DNA from: Bombella intestini
GTDB lineage: Bacteria; Pseudomonadota; Alphaproteobacteria; Acetobacterales; Acetobacteraceae
Assembly (NCBI RefSeq): GCF_002003665.1
Contig: NZ_JATM01000002.1
Coordinates: 186,001 to 250,000, forward strand
Direction: 5' to 3'
Length of the DNA stretch: 64,000 bases
The translations under genes were made by a program, and so were the position numbers. Positions within the stretch are counted from its first letter, which is position 1, and each line of letters begins with the position of its first letter. Of this stretch, positions 17,833-27,713 are shown one piece after another. The notes beneath the pieces were generated by a model, which made no database searches, was not told where the DNA came from, and was given only the letters and a program-made list of their open reading frames with translations.

Positions 17833-18166
17833 CTAGGAAGTGTGGCAGCTAGTATTATAGATGGAAAGGGATTTTATTTTTAGTTCCAGCGTATTCCGTC
17901 TTTATAGGCCCCGAATTTCTTGTGCTTATTTGCTGTTATTATTAATTTTTTCTTTGTGAGGGCGGTAGATTAGACGCTGGAGTTGTAGGTTTGATATGCC
18001 CCCGATGGGTGCCCCGGTCCTCATGCTGGTCCATGCCGACATGGGGAACAGCTACCGGGCCTTTATGCCTCTACCAGCGCAGCCTATCAGGTGGCCAGTC
18101 CAATCATGCTGGATCTGGCCACTTATCGGGGGAATATGAAGGGGGCAAGCCCCCCGAAAGAATGGT
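17833..18166. other. Intergenic region with strong predicted RNA structure
   Basis: A 334-base gap. The left half is AT-rich (17860-17960) and could hold the promoter of the RHH gene. The right half is GC-rich and folds: GTGGCCAGTCCA at 18091-18102 pairs almost perfectly with TGGATCTGGCCAC at 18110-18122, and GGGGG/CCCCC at 18141-18155 lies next to the tgt stop. No tRNA, SRP RNA or riboswitch consensus was recognised. It could be the 3' end of the tgt transcript or an independent small RNA. Confidence 0.4.
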
Positions 18167-19360
18167 TTAGCCCTGTTGATAGCGGGGCATGGGCCATTCA
18201 TCTTCACTCCAGTCACCTTTAGCCCAGTTTTGGCGGAGTTCGGCGGCAGTCTGTTCCAGCGTTCCAGCCACGATGGCGGCTCGTATCTGGCGCATGAGCC
18301 GCTGGTAATAGGCAAGATTATGGAGTGTCAGGAGCATCGGCCCTAGCATCTCATTAGCCCGGAAGAGATGGTGCAGATAGGCGCGGCTGTATCGGCCTGC
18401 CATGGGGCTGTCATCCTCAGGGGAGATGGGGCGGGTATCCTCGGCAAAGCGTGCATTGCGGAGATTGAGCGTGCCGCGCTCTGTATAGGCTCGAGCAGTA
18501 CGGCCCGCACGGGAGGGCATGACACAGTCGAACATGTCACAGCCTCGCATGACGGCACCTAACAGGTCATCCGGCGTGCCGACACCCATTAGATAACGGG
18601 GCTGGTCCTCGGGCAGCATGGGAGTGGTGTAATCCAGCGTGGAGAACATCAGCTCCTGCCCTTCGCCTACAGCCAGCCCGCCGATGGCATAGCCTTCAAA
18701 GCCGATCTTTCGCAGGGCAAGGGCGGAGCGTTCCCGCAGGTCTTGCTCCGTGCCACCCTGCACGATGCCGAATTGCCCATAGCCGGGGCGGGCGATGAAG
18801 GCCTCACGGGAGCGGGCAGCCCACCGCATGGAGCGTTCCATGGAGGCTTCCAGAACATCCTTTGTGGCAGGGAGGGCGGGACATTCATCAAAAGCCATAG
18901 TGATGGTGGCATCTAGCTTGTACTGGATGTCCGTTGAGCTTTCGGGCGTGAGCCGATGGGAGCTGCCATCAATGTGGGAACGGAAGGTGACACCGTCCTC
19001 ATCCATCTTCCTCAGCGGCCCTAGAGACATGACCTGAAATCCGCCAGAATCTGTCAGGATGGGGCCGGGCCAGTCCATCATGCGGTGCAGTCCGCCGAGA
19101 CGTTGGACACGTTCAGCCGTAGGGCGCAGCATGAGATGATAGGTATTGCCCAGCACGATGCCAGCCCCGGTAGCCCGGACATTATCCATCGTAATTCCTT
19201 TGACGGTCCCGACAGTACCAACCGGCATGAAGGTCGGTGTCGGCACACTGCCGTGGCGGGTATGCAACCAGCCAGCACGTGCTTGCCCGCATTGGGCGTC
19301 TTTCTGCCAGTGCATATGGTCAGACGGGGTCAGGGTGGGGCGGATGGATTCAGTCGTCAT
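18167..19360 (-). CDS. tgt: tRNA-guanine transglycosylase, zinc cysteines substituted
   Basis: Exchanges guanine-34 for the queuosine precursor preQ1 in tRNAs with GUN anticodons; 397 residues. Core motifs are present: [39 protein letters not shown] and the nucleophile segment [12 protein letters not shown]. The C-terminal zinc site is changed: where the family has CxCxxC, this protein reads [18 protein letters not shown], with D, S and A at the three cysteine positions, while the histidine in TLHNL remains. The ATGA overlap with queA shows a two-gene queuosine operon. Confidence 0.93.
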   Translation of the reverse strand: MTTESIRPTLTPSDHMHWQKDAQCGQARAGWLHTRHGSVPTPTFMPVGTVGTVKGITMDNVRATGAGIVLGNTYHLMLRPTAERVQRLGGLHRMMDWPGPILTDSGGFQVMSLGPLRKMDEDGVTFRSHIDGSSHRLTPESSTDIQYKLDATITMAFDECPALPATKDVLEASMERSMRWAARSREAFIARPGYGQFGIVQGGTEQDLRERSALALRKIGFEGYAIGGLAVGEGQELMFSTLDYTTPMLPEDQPRYLMGVGTPDDLLGAVMRGCDMFDCVMPSRAGRTARAYTERGTLNLRNARFAEDTRPISPEDDSPMAGRYSRAYLHHLFRANEMLGPMLLTLHNLAYYQRLMRQIRAAIVAGTLEQTAAELRQNWAKGDWSEDEWPMPRYQQG

Positions 19361-20421
19361 GGGGCACGTTCCAGAAGGCAGGCATCACCGTAGGAATAAA
19401 AGCGCAGCCCCTCGGCGATGGCATGATGATAGGCATGGCGCATGGTCTGTGTACCGGCAAAAGCGCAAACCAGCATAAAAAGCGTAGAACGGGGCAGATG
19501 GAAGTTGGTCAGCAACGCATCTACGGCCCGGAAGCGATAGCCGGGTTTGATGAAAATGGAGGTTTCGCCCGTCCATGGATGGACGATCCCTTTTTCATCA
19601 GCGGCACTTTCCAGAAGGCGCAAGCTGGTTGTTCCTACGGCAACGACACGCCCCCCATTGGCACGGGTCTCGTTGATGAGGCGGGCCGTTTCTTCGTCAA
19701 TATGTCCCCATTCCGCATGCATTTTATGTTCGGCAATGGTGCTGCGTACGGGCAGAAACGTGCCAGCCCCGACATGCAGGGTCAGGGTCTGTTTTCTGAT
19801 TCCTTTAGAGGCCAGAGCCTTCAGTAGGTCTTCTGTAAAGTGCAGTCCCGCTGTTGGGGCAGCTACTGCCCCACGGAAGCGGGAAAAAATGGTGCGATAA
19901 TCGCTATTGTCCGCCTCGGTTGGGCCGTGAGGGCGGGCAATATAGGGCGGTAGGGCCAGGGCAGCCCGACGTTCCAGAAACGCATCAAACTCATCACCTT
20001 CAACCGAGAAACGGATGGTGACGGCACCGTCGCCTTCGTTGGTCAGCACTTCGGCGGTGACAGGGTCGTCCTCAAAGCGAAGTTGATCGCCGGGGCGGAG
20101 CTTGCGGGCATTGCGGGCTAGGGCGTGCCATTGGCCTTCTGGCAGGATGCGATCTAGCGTGATACCGATTTTTGCCTCGCCCCGCCGGGCTTCCATCTTG
20201 GCCCGTATAACCTCTGTGTCATTGGCTATGAGCAGATCGCCGTCTTTTAGCAGGTCAGGCAGGTTGCGGATGCGATGGAGGGAGAGGGATGCCTCATCGG
20301 TCCCGGCAAGGGCAGGTGGGACAACATGCAGGAGCTGCGCCATATCACGGGGGCGGGCAGGCTCTGTGGCGATATGATCCCGAGGGAGGGTGAAGTCAAA
20401 AAGTGCGAGATCGTCAGTCAT
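19357..20421 (-). CDS. queA: S-adenosylmethionine:tRNA ribosyltransferase-isomerase QueA
   Basis: Adds the epoxycyclopentanediol ring to preQ1 in tRNA using S-adenosylmethionine; 354 residues, the normal length. Diagnostic segments include [19 protein letters not shown] at the N-terminus, [30 protein letters not shown] and the C-terminal [19 protein letters not shown]. It overlaps tgt by four bases and is upstream, so the two are one transcription unit. Confidence 0.96.
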   Translation of the reverse strand: MTDDLALFDFTLPRDHIATEPARPRDMAQLLHVVPPALAGTDEASLSLHRIRNLPDLLKDGDLLIANDTEVIRAKMEARRGEAKIGITLDRILPEGQWHALARNARKLRPGDQLRFEDDPVTAEVLTNEGDGAVTIRFSVEGDEFDAFLERRAALALPPYIARPHGPTEADNSDYRTIFSRFRGAVAAPTAGLHFTEDLLKALASKGIRKQTLTLHVGAGTFLPVRSTIAEHKMHAEWGHIDEETARLINETRANGGRVVAVGTTSLRLLESAADEKGIVHPWTGETSIFIKPGYRFRAVDALLTNFHLPRSTLFMLVCAFAGTQTMRHAYHHAIAEGLRFYSYGDACLLERAP

Positions 20422-20485
20422 TCAGGGCGATGGTAGTGGGGAGTGCGGGGTAGCTGAAAGGTAGAGTCTTCATTCAGCTAATTAG

Positions 20486-20509
20486 AGAAAAGGGGGCCGG
20501 AGCCCCCTT
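20486..20509 (-). terminator. Rho-independent terminator after mlaC
   Basis: AAGGGGGC pairs with GCCCCCTT (8 bp, 4-base loop); on the minus strand the stem is followed by TTTTCTC. It lies 30 bases after the mlaC stop. Confidence 0.8.
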
Positions 20510-20538
20510 CCATTGGTTGATTCGTCGCAGGGATGTGC

Positions 20539-21144
20539 TCAGTCACGACCCAGCTGGTGCTTGAGAGCCATGATGAGTGTCTGCACCTGTCCACCATGAC
20601 GGGTGAGATAGGTCGTATAATCACTGCGCTGTGTCAGGCGCATGCTGGCACCCTCGCCGTATAGGTCTACGACTTTGGGCGGCTCGCCATCAATGACTGC
20701 CGTCATCATGATGGACGGCTGATGGGGGCGGGAAATTTCAAGGGTCACTTTCTGGCCAGCGGGTGAGGGCACAGTGTCTACCAGACGGATGGAAATGTTC
20801 TGGTATTCTCCCACACGGGCCATGATTGCGTTCAGCAGGACATCTTGAAACAGTTCAAGATAGAGTTTCTGCTGCTCTGGTGTAGCAACCCGCCAGAAAC
20901 GGCCGAGGCAGTAGCGACCGATTCCTTGTACATCCACATTGGCAAGCAGAAGTGGCAGAAGGACCTCACGCTTCTTCTCTAGGGAGCCGTCACTATTGAG
21001 AACATTGACCAGTTTCCCGCCAAAGTCATTGACGAATGCTTTGGCCTCATCGCCGGAGGGTGCGGCAAAGGCTAGTGTGGGGACGAGAGCGAACAGGCTG
21101 GCAGCTCCCAGAATGGTGCGGCGTGTAAGCTGACGGAGCATCAT
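20539..21144 (-). CDS. mlaC: MlaC-like phospholipid-binding periplasmic protein
   Basis: Shuttle of the Mla pathway that carries phospholipid between MlaA at the outer membrane and MlaFEDB at the inner membrane; 201 residues. The signal peptide carries twin arginines near its start, is hydrophobic and ends near AFAAPSG. The MlaC fold signature is visible as VQGIGRYCLGRFWRVATPEQ, and the C-terminal part YGEGASMRLTQRSDYTTYL is typical. The start at 21144 has GGAAGG about nine bases upstream. It lies 48 bases downstream of mlaA. Confidence 0.9.
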   Translation of the reverse strand: MMLRQLTRRTILGAASLFALVPTLAFAAPSGDEAKAFVNDFGGKLVNVLNSDGSLEKKREVLLPLLLANVDVQGIGRYCLGRFWRVATPEQQKLYLELFQDVLLNAIMARVGEYQNISIRLVDTVPSPAGQKVTLEISRPHQPSIMMTAVIDGEPPKVVDLYGEGASMRLTQRSDYTTYLTRHGGQVQTLIMALKHQLGRD

Positions 21145-21192
21145 ATGTAGGGATCCTTCCAATAAAGGCTATCCTCGGGGAGGATGGAATGG

Positions 21193-21990
21193 TCAGTACC
21201 AGTCAGGGGTAGTAGCGCGGTGGTCAGCCTTAAGGGCGTCGATCTGGCTCTGACGTTGCTGCTGCCATGCACTCCTCATGAAGGCGTAAGGGTCGAGGCT
21301 TTGGTGTTCCAGCTGGTCTAGCTGGTCTGTACTATCTGCAAAGGTATTGAAGGTACCAAGAATATTATAGCCCCAGTTGAAGCTAATGAGACCATATCCT
21401 CTTGGCACATAATTGATGGGTGTCAGGCCCTGCCCGATGGCATAGCCTGTGGCGTCACGGAAATTGGTAGGCCCTAGGCCGGGCAGGAAGATGTAAGGCC
21501 CGGACTTGATGCCCCAGAGGGCCATTACCATGCCGGGGTCTGTCTCATGCTGTTTGTAGCCGAGATGCTGGGCTACGTCATAGAAACCAGCCGTTGTCAT
21601 GTTCAGCAGGAAACGCATGAAGGAATCACCGGCCCGCCGTGGGCGTCCAGCTCCCACATCGGAGAAGAACACAGCTGGCTGGCGCCATGTTTCATTCAGC
21701 GTAGCCACAGATGTGCGGATGGGCTGAGGGATATTGTTCTTCCAGAAGTGGCCTACTGGCCGCAGGGCCTTGTGATAGACCCACATGTTCAGGTTGAACA
21801 TTTTGCGGTTGAACGGCTCGTAAGGATCGTTGACAGCCTTATAGTCCGCCAGATCATCCGGGTCGGTTGGCGGTTTAGCATGGAGGGAGCCGCACCCGCT
21901 AAGGGACAGCAGAGCCAGGCAGCCGACCAATGCGGAAAGTACAGGGAGTCTGCCCCGATGATGCCGTTCTGTGCTGCCTGTGCACGCCAT
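21193..21990 (-). CDS. mlaA: MlaA (VacJ) outer-membrane lipoprotein
   Basis: Removes misplaced phospholipid from the outer leaflet of the outer membrane; 265 residues. A lipobox ends LSGC near residue 33. The family core begins VNDPYEPFNRKMFNLNMWVY and continues with FLLNMTTAGFYDVA and GPYIFLPGLGPTNFRDATGY. An AGGAG sequence lies about ten bases before the ATG. Together with mlaC it forms a two-gene operon; the mlaFED transporter genes are not in this window. Confidence 0.93.
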   Translation of the reverse strand: MACTGSTERHHRGRLPVLSALVGCLALLSLSGCGSLHAKPPTDPDDLADYKAVNDPYEPFNRKMFNLNMWVYHKALRPVGHFWKNNIPQPIRTSVATLNETWRQPAVFFSDVGAGRPRRAGDSFMRFLLNMTTAGFYDVAQHLGYKQHETDPGMVMALWGIKSGPYIFLPGLGPTNFRDATGYAIGQGLTPINYVPRGYGLISFNWGYNILGTFNTFADSTDQLDQLEHQSLDPYAFMRSAWQQQRQSQIDALKADHRATTPDWY

Positions 21991-22330
21991 GCTGCTGCCG
22001 CTCCTGTTTCTTCTTTCTCAAGGCCCGGCTATGGGAGGTGTTGCCATGGCCATCCATGAAGGGGGGCAATGGTGAACCTAAACGGGAACGGGCCGTAACA
22101 CACAATTTTGATTCTGCATGTGTCAAATCGAGAGACCGACACTCCGCAAGCATATGGCACTTACCTCATGCTGCCTACCCCTTTCAGATATTCAGGAATA
22201 TTAAGAAAAAGAGGTATTGCATTTTTGCATCGTTAGGGTCTCTGATGAAAGTCAACCCCGGCGGGAAACGGGTTTTCTGTCCATCTCACGCTGACGGGTT
22301 ATGTATTTTCATAAGGTTATGAGAGATTTT
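21991..22330. other. Intergenic region between divergent mlaA and galM
   Basis: A 340-base divergent promoter region. No gene is supported; a 130-codon plus-strand frame across it is mostly antisense to mlaA. The section 22195-22235 is AT-rich and is the likeliest place for the galM promoter. I see no operator or riboswitch. Confidence 0.4.
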
Positions 22331-23500
22331 ATGTCCCGTTTTCTAAAGAGTCGTAGTTGGCTTCTCTCTGCCAGTGCCTTGGTTGCTAGTGTGGCCCTGT
22401 CTGGCATGGCTTCTGCAGCACCAACGGTCCAGACGAAGAGTTGGGGCCGTCTTTCTACTGGCCAGAAGGTGCAGGCTGTTACCCTGACCAACGATCATGG
22501 CGTGAAGGTTGTTGTGCTGACTTATGGGGCGATCATTCACGAAGTGGATGTGCCGGACCGTAATGGTCACTTGGACAATGTCGCTCTGGGTTTCCCGAAC
22601 CTTGCCGGGTATGAAAATCATAACTCCGACCCGCATTTTGGTGCCGTTCTGGGACGTGTTGCTAACCGCATTGCCGGTGGTACTTTCACTCTGGAAGGTG
22701 AGAAGTACCATACGAATGTCAATGAAGGGCCGAATACCCTGCATGGTGGCATTGATAGTTTCGACCGCAAACTCTGGAAGATCGTACGCAAGGGCGTAGA
22801 TTCTCAGGGTGCCTATGTTGTGCTGAAGCTGGTTAGCCCCGATGGTGATCAGGGCTTCCCCGGTGAGCTGAAGACGCAGGTTACTTACCGCCTAAGCGGC
22901 AATGATACGCTGAGCTTGAAGTTTAATGCGGAGGTTGCGAAGGCTCCGACCGTTGTTAACCTGTCCACGCATAACTACTGGAACCTCAACGGTGAGGGGT
23001 CAGGGACTATCGCTCCGGAAGTGGTGCAGATTTATGCTGACCGTTTCTTGCGGACAGACGATCATTCTATCCCGACAGGTGAGCTGGCTTCTGTTGATGG
23101 AACGCCGTTTGATTTCCGTCAGCCCCGTGCCGTGGGTGAAGGCCTGCTGAGCCGTGACCCGCAGATGGTGCCTCAGGGCGGCTATGATAAGTGCATGGTG
23201 CTGATCGGTCCGTCCCAGCCGGGTAATACGGAGCGTGTCGTTGCCCGTGTGACGGATCCCCGTTCTGGCCGTGTGATGGAAGTCGCCACCAACATGCCGG
23301 GTATGCAGTTCTATTCTGCTAACCATCTGTACGGTAACTATCAGGGGCCTTCAGGTCGTGCGTACAACAAATGGGATGCTCTGGCTTTCGAGCCGGAATT
23401 CTACCCGAATAGCCCGAATATGCCGAGTTTCCCGAGCATCGAGCTGAAGCCGGGTCAGACATATGATTATGGGATGAGCTTCCATTTCTCCCATCAGTAA
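22331..23500 (+). CDS. galM: Exported aldose 1-epimerase (mutarotase)
   Basis: Interconverts alpha and beta anomers of aldoses; 389 residues. A signal peptide ends near GMASAAPTV, so the enzyme is periplasmic, unlike the cytoplasmic enzyme of enteric bacteria. Family motifs: GVKVVVLTYGAIIHEVDVPD, GRVANRIAGGTF, the catalytic His in NLSTHNYWNL and the C-terminal AFEPEFYPNSPN with the catalytic Glu. GAGAG precedes the ATG at 22331; two earlier in-frame ATGs at 22301 and 22319 give less suitable signal peptides. In acetic acid bacteria periplasmic mutarotation could feed membrane-bound sugar dehydrogenases; that is inference. Confidence 0.92.
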   Translation: MSRFLKSRSWLLSASALVASVALSGMASAAPTVQTKSWGRLSTGQKVQAVTLTNDHGVKVVVLTYGAIIHEVDVPDRNGHLDNVALGFPNLAGYENHNSDPHFGAVLGRVANRIAGGTFTLEGEKYHTNVNEGPNTLHGGIDSFDRKLWKIVRKGVDSQGAYVVLKLVSPDGDQGFPGELKTQVTYRLSGNDTLSLKFNAEVAKAPTVVNLSTHNYWNLNGEGSGTIAPEVVQIYADRFLRTDDHSIPTGELASVDGTPFDFRQPRAVGEGLLSRDPQMVPQGGYDKCMVLIGPSQPGNTERVVARVTDPRSGRVMEVATNMPGMQFYSANHLYGNYQGPSGRAYNKWDALAFEPEFYPNSPNMPSFPSIELKPGQTYDYGMSFHFSHQ

Positions 23501-23531
23501 GGGCCAAGGCGTGTAACGCCTTTGGTTGAGA

Positions 23532-23569
23532 AAGGGCCGGACTGGTGCATGAGCACGGGTCCGGCCCTT
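23532..23569. terminator. Perfect 11-bp hairpin between galM and cysE
   Basis: AAGGGCCGGAC pairs exactly with GTCCGGCCCTT around a 16-base loop, 31 bases after galM. No T run follows on either strand, so Rho-independent activity is uncertain. Confidence 0.55.
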
Positions 23570-23754
23570 ATCTATAGGGGCTGTAGGGGCTGTGAAACGG
23601 ATGGGAAGGGCTGCTCCAGATGAGAATAAGTCATCAACAGCTGGATTCAGCGGACTCCCAAGAGATGGTGGATTTTATCCACATTTCTCCCGTTATGGCA
23701 CACAGGATGATGCCCCAACCTGTCCCCTGAACTGGGGATAAGTAGGGTGGCTGG

Positions 23755-24561
23755 TTATATTTGGTAGTTCGTGAAGTCTTGGTCCATATCGCCAAAACGG
23801 ACGATGCGGGCAGGGTTGCCGACAGCGGTAGAATGAGGCGGTACGTTGCCCAATACGACCGAAGCGGCCCCGACACGGGCATGGGCACCGATTTCCAGAT
23901 GGCCCAGTATTTTGGCACCGGCACCAATCATGCAGCCCCGACGGATGATGGGATGGCGCTGCCCGCTGTTTTTACCGGTTCCGCCGAGCGTCACACCCTG
24001 AAAGAGTGACACGTCATCCTCGATGATCGTAGTCTCCCCGATGACGATGCCTGTCCCGTGGTCAATGGTGATGCGTTGGCCGATCCGGGCTGCCGGGTGT
24101 ATGTCGATCCCGAATTTCTCATTCACACGGCTTTGGAAGTGATAAGCCAATGGCTTACGTCCTGCCTGCCAAAGGTGATGAGCGATGCGGTAGGATTGCA
24201 GGGCATGAAAGCCCTTAAAAAACAGAAAGGGAGTGGCAAGGTCCGGGCAAGCCGGGTCCCTTTGGAGGGTTGCCACGATGTCCGAAGCAGCGGAACGAAT
24301 GATGTCGGGGCTGGCCTCCAATATGGAAGCGATCAGGTGTATCAGGGCTGGTTCCGTCATGGCCCGATCGGCGAGCTTTGCACTGATTAGGGAGGCCAGT
24401 GCTGAGGCAAAATCGGCATGATTGCAGATATTGACGGCAAAAAGACCTTGAATCAGCGCATCGGAACAGCAGCAAGCCTGTGCCCGCATATTGACCCAGA
24501 ACTCTTCCAGAAATCCGGGCTCTGATGAGGATTGTGGAAACCTGTCGAGAAAATTGGCCAT
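23755..24561 (-). CDS. cysE: Serine O-acetyltransferase
   Basis: First step of cysteine synthesis: transfers acetyl from acetyl-CoA to serine. It has 268 residues from the ATG at 24561. An N-terminal helical domain (about 20-150) contains RDPACPDLATPFLFFKGFHA, followed by the left-handed beta-helix with hexapeptide repeats, including GIDIHPAARIGQRITIDHGT with the active-site His and the GVTLGGTGK loop. The frame is open to an ATG at 24603, but that would overlap the upstream hydroxylase; 24561 leaves a 10-base gap. It is likely co-transcribed with the hydroxylase. Confidence 0.93.
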   Translation of the reverse strand: MANFLDRFPQSSSEPGFLEEFWVNMRAQACCCSDALIQGLFAVNICNHADFASALASLISAKLADRAMTEPALIHLIASILEASPDIIRSAASDIVATLQRDPACPDLATPFLFFKGFHALQSYRIAHHLWQAGRKPLAYHFQSRVNEKFGIDIHPAARIGQRITIDHGTGIVIGETTIIEDDVSLFQGVTLGGTGKNSGQRHPIIRRGCMIGAGAKILGHLEIGAHARVGAASVVLGNVPPHSTAVGNPARIVRFGDMDQDFTNYQI

Positions 24562-24571
24562 AGCTGTTGTC

Positions 24572-25792
24572 TTATAATCCCATGGCTCGCTGAACAAAAC
24601 CATGCCGCAGAGAGGGCAGGCGTTTCAGCATCATTAGCCCAGCATGACGGGCATGGCGGATGAGGGGCATGTCTGTGCTGAAGAGCCGCTCCATCATGTC
24701 GCAGCCCGCCAACATGGCGAGATTGCCCGGGCGGCTGAGGCGTTGATAACGCTGGAGCAGTGCTGGGCCCCCAAGGTCTTCTCCGCAGGCGTAAGCTTCG
24801 CCTAGAAGGTCATTGAGAGTACGGACATCACGGAAGCCAAGATTCATACCCTGTCCGGCGACAGGGTGCAGCCCGTGGGCGGCATCGCCTGCCAGAAGAA
24901 GGCGTGTGGCGTAATAGCGGTGGGCATATTGGGAGGCTAGCGGGTATGTCCAATGTTCGCCAGCTAGCTCGATAGCACCGAGGTCTTCCCCACAGAGGCG
25001 GTCTTTTACCAGTCGGGTGAAGCTGGCGGCATCAAGGCGTGTAAAATGTTCGATGCGTTCCGGTCGGTCCGTCCAGACAATGGCAGAACGGTGGGGGTGG
25101 GCTTCCGTACCGGGCAGAGGCAGGCGTGCAAAAGGTCCTTGAGGCAGGAAATTCTCAAGCGCACTGCCATGATGGGGGTTTTCATGGGCTAGCACGCTCA
25201 CGAGGGCGAGCTTGTTGTAGGGAATGCGGGTCAGGCCGATACCTGCCTGCTGGCGGAGCAGAGACCGCCGCCCATCCGCTGCAATAACGAGAGAGGCCGT
25301 AACGGTCTCTCCTGTATCAAGGGTGATCTGGGCTTGTTCCGGCGAGAAGGTGAAGCGGCCTGTTGCCGGTGCCCGGACATCAAGACCCGGTTGGTTCATC
25401 AGGGTGCGAGCAATGGCTGCCAGCAGGTTATGGGCCTCCACCATCCAGCCGAAGGGGCGGTCTTCCGGAGCATCCTCGCCTGTAAAACTCAGCCCGTCTG
25501 CAATGGTGGTGCGGGAGGTCGAAGGAATACGGCCCTGACCATCCGTGACATGAATGGTGGTGATGGGTTGTGGGGCAAGTGGTAGAGCCTGCCAGATTCC
25601 GGCGTCCTCCAGCAGGGGGCGGATACCTTCGGCGAGGGCATAGGCCCGACCATCGGGGTTTTGGGCCGGAGCGGTCGAGAGGGGGGAGCGTTCCAGCAGG
25701 AGGATGCGTAGTCCCTTTTGCGCCAGCAGGCAGGCCAGTGTTGCCCCGATGGGACCACCACCATTGATGCAGAGGTCGTAATCTGTGCCCAT
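24572..25792 (-). CDS. UbiH/VisC-family FAD-dependent hydroxylase
   Basis: Aromatic-ring hydroxylase of the ubiquinone pathway type; 406 residues. The N-terminal dinucleotide-binding motif is [19 protein letters not shown]. The middle has the DG motif ([18 protein letters not shown]), and the C-terminal FAD motif is [20 protein letters not shown]. Which ring position it oxidises (UbiH, UbiF or UbiI-like) cannot be told from sequence alone. The start at 25792 has AAAGGAG seven bases upstream; the frame continues to 25837. Divergent from glnK. Confidence 0.88.
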   Translation of the reverse strand: MGTDYDLCINGGGPIGATLACLLAQKGLRILLLERSPLSTAPAQNPDGRAYALAEGIRPLLEDAGIWQALPLAPQPITTIHVTDGQGRIPSTSRTTIADGLSFTGEDAPEDRPFGWMVEAHNLLAAIARTLMNQPGLDVRAPATGRFTFSPEQAQITLDTGETVTASLVIAADGRRSLLRQQAGIGLTRIPYNKLALVSVLAHENPHHGSALENFLPQGPFARLPLPGTEAHPHRSAIVWTDRPERIEHFTRLDAASFTRLVKDRLCGEDLGAIELAGEHWTYPLASQYAHRYYATRLLLAGDAAHGLHPVAGQGMNLGFRDVRTLNDLLGEAYACGEDLGGPALLQRYQRLSRPGNLAMLAGCDMMERLFSTDMPLIRHARHAGLMMLKRLPSLRHGFVQRAMGL

Positions 25793-25982
25793 AACAGATG
25801 CTCCTTTCCGGCCCGACAGATGGCTGGACGCTCCCACTATAGCGGCACTTTTTGCTGGGGGAGCAGGTTTATCGTGTCTAACGCTATCCTTGCCGAAAAG
25901 AAAGTCTTGCAGAAATCGTTATGAAGGTGGCACGATTTCACTTTCAAGCAGCAAAAGAGCCATGGGAGAGGGGCCGCAGGGG

Positions 25983-26321
25983 ATGAAACTTGTAACGGCG
26001 ATCATAAAGCCATTCAAACTGGATGACGTGCGGGAGGCTCTGGCTGAGCTTGGCGTGCATGGCCTGACGGTAACGGAGGTGCGTGGCTTCGGGCGCCAGA
26101 AAGGCCAGACGGAGATCTACCGTGGGGCGGAATATACGATCAATTTCATCGCCAAGATTAAGGTAGAAACGGTCGTACCGGACGAGCGTGTGCCCGACAT
26201 TATTCACGCTATTACCGAGGCAGCACGGACAGGGCGCATCGGTGACGGGAAGATCATGGTTGCCAATGTGGAACAGATGGTCCGCATCCGGACGGGTGAA
26301 ACCGGTGAGGGGGCTCTCTGA
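25983..26321 (+). CDS. glnK: PII nitrogen regulatory protein (GlnK/GlnB)
   Basis: Trimeric sensor of nitrogen and carbon state that binds ATP/ADP and 2-oxoglutarate; 112 residues. It begins [20 protein letters not shown]; the T loop carries the uridylylation tyrosine in [10 protein letters not shown]; and [11 protein letters not shown] is the nucleotide-binding B loop. Although the frame is open upstream to 25785, the start at 25983 gives the canonical N-terminus. Its stop overlaps the amtB start by one base, so it is called GlnK from this linkage. Confidence 0.94.
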   Translation: MKLVTAIIKPFKLDDVREALAELGVHGLTVTEVRGFGRQKGQTEIYRGAEYTINFIAKIKVETVVPDERVPDIIHAITEAARTGRIGDGKIMVANVEQMVRIRTGETGEGAL

Positions 26322-27592
26322 TGCACGCGATTGATACAGGTGATACCTCGTGGATGTTGGTCAGCACGGCTCTGGTGCTGTTGATGACCATTCCCGGTCT
26401 CGCGTTGTTCTATGCGGGTATGGTGCGGCGGAAGAACGTGTTGTCCACCATGATCCAGTCTTTCGGCATATGCTGTATTGTTAGCATTGTCTGGATAGTG
26501 CTGGGCTATAGTCTGGCGTTTACGACAGGCACGGCATGGATCGGAGATATGTCTCGCTTCTTCCTGCGTGGGATTGCCGACCATATCCATCAGGGAGCGG
26601 ACGGAGCGTTCACGCTGGGGGCTGGTACCTCGGCTGAGACTCCCATGACCATCCCTGAGAGTGTCTATCTGATGTATCAGATGACCTTTGCCATTATCAC
26701 ACCTGCCCTGCTGACAGGTGCTTTTGCGGGGCGTATCCGCTTCTCGGCACTTTGCGTCTTCACAATCCTTTGGTCCCTGCTGGTTTATTCTCCCATTGCC
26801 CATTGGGTATGGAGTCCTCTGGGCTGGGTTGCTGGTCTTGGAGCTGTGGATTTTGCTGGTGGAACAGTCGTGCATATCAATTCCGGTGTGGCCGGTCTGG
26901 TGTGCGCTATCATGATCGGCCGTCGTTATGGCCTAAAGCGTGATGATATGTCCCCGCATAATCTGGCCTATGCCATTATCGGGGCGGCTCTGCTCTGGGT
27001 GGGTTGGTTTGGCTTCAATGCCGGGTCGGCACTGGGTGCGAATGGCCGTGCAGGTATGGCCATGTTGACAACACAGGTCGCTGCGGCTGGCGGCGGTGTT
27101 GGCTGGATGCTTGTGGAATGGTGGCGGCATGGCAAGCCAACGGCACTGGGTATTGTCTCCGGTGCGGTGGCGGGTCTTGTGGCCGTAACCCCGGCGGCTG
27201 GTTTCGTGCTGCCGGGTGGGGCCTTGGTTATCGGGCTGGCAGCTGGGGGTATTTGCTTCTACAGCGCAGCGGTGTTGAAGAATAAGCTTGGTTACGATGA
27301 TAGCCTTGATGCGTTTGGTGTGCATGGTGTGGGAGGGATTGTTGGTGCCCTCCTTACAGGTGTGTTCGCCTACGGGCCGCTTTCAGCTACGGCCTCCAAC
27401 CCGGCCGGTGTGAGCGGCGGATGGAGCCAGCTGCTCCGACAGGTTGAGGCTGTTGGTGTGACGATCATTTGGTCTGTTTTGTTGACAGCACTTATCTTCT
27501 GGGTTGTGGACCGGCTGATCGGGATGCGTGTCTCTTCTGAAGAAGAGCAGATGGGTCTTGATCTGACTCAGCATGGTGAGCGGTTGAACTAA
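26321..27592 (+). CDS. amtB: Ammonium transporter AmtB
   Basis: Inner-membrane ammonia channel blocked by GlnK when nitrogen is ample; 423 residues with about eleven membrane helices. The family signatures are present: GLALFYAGMVRRKNVLSTM, the first pore histidine in VHINSGVAGLV and the twin histidine in FGVHGVGGIVGALLTGVFA. No cleavable signal peptide is obvious before the first helix. It is translationally coupled to glnK. Confidence 0.95.
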   Translation: MHAIDTGDTSWMLVSTALVLLMTIPGLALFYAGMVRRKNVLSTMIQSFGICCIVSIVWIVLGYSLAFTTGTAWIGDMSRFFLRGIADHIHQGADGAFTLGAGTSAETPMTIPESVYLMYQMTFAIITPALLTGAFAGRIRFSALCVFTILWSLLVYSPIAHWVWSPLGWVAGLGAVDFAGGTVVHINSGVAGLVCAIMIGRRYGLKRDDMSPHNLAYAIIGAALLWVGWFGFNAGSALGANGRAGMAMLTTQVAAAGGGVGWMLVEWWRHGKPTALGIVSGAVAGLVAVTPAAGFVLPGGALVIGLAAGGICFYSAAVLKNKLGYDDSLDAFGVHGVGGIVGALLTGVFAYGPLSATASNPAGVSGGWSQLLRQVEAVGVTIIWSVLLTALIFWVVDRLIGMRVSSEEEQMGLDLTQHGERLN

Positions 27593-27713
27593 GGTGAGCT
27601 TGAGGGGATGTTTTGCCTCTTGTCGGAGGCAGAGCAGCCCTATAAGGCTGGAATCGTCTATTTTTGGTGTCCGGCATTCAGCCTGATCACGAACAATGAG
27701 AAGGGGTACGTCT

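Noticed and set aside
17998-18140. SRP (4.5S) RNA gene
   Set aside because: The GGAAG and AGCAG elements of the conserved SRP tip are not present on either strand.
25843-25856. Possible sigma-54 promoter before glnK (GGCAC...TTGC)
   Set aside because: The distance between GG and GC is eight bases instead of the required ten.
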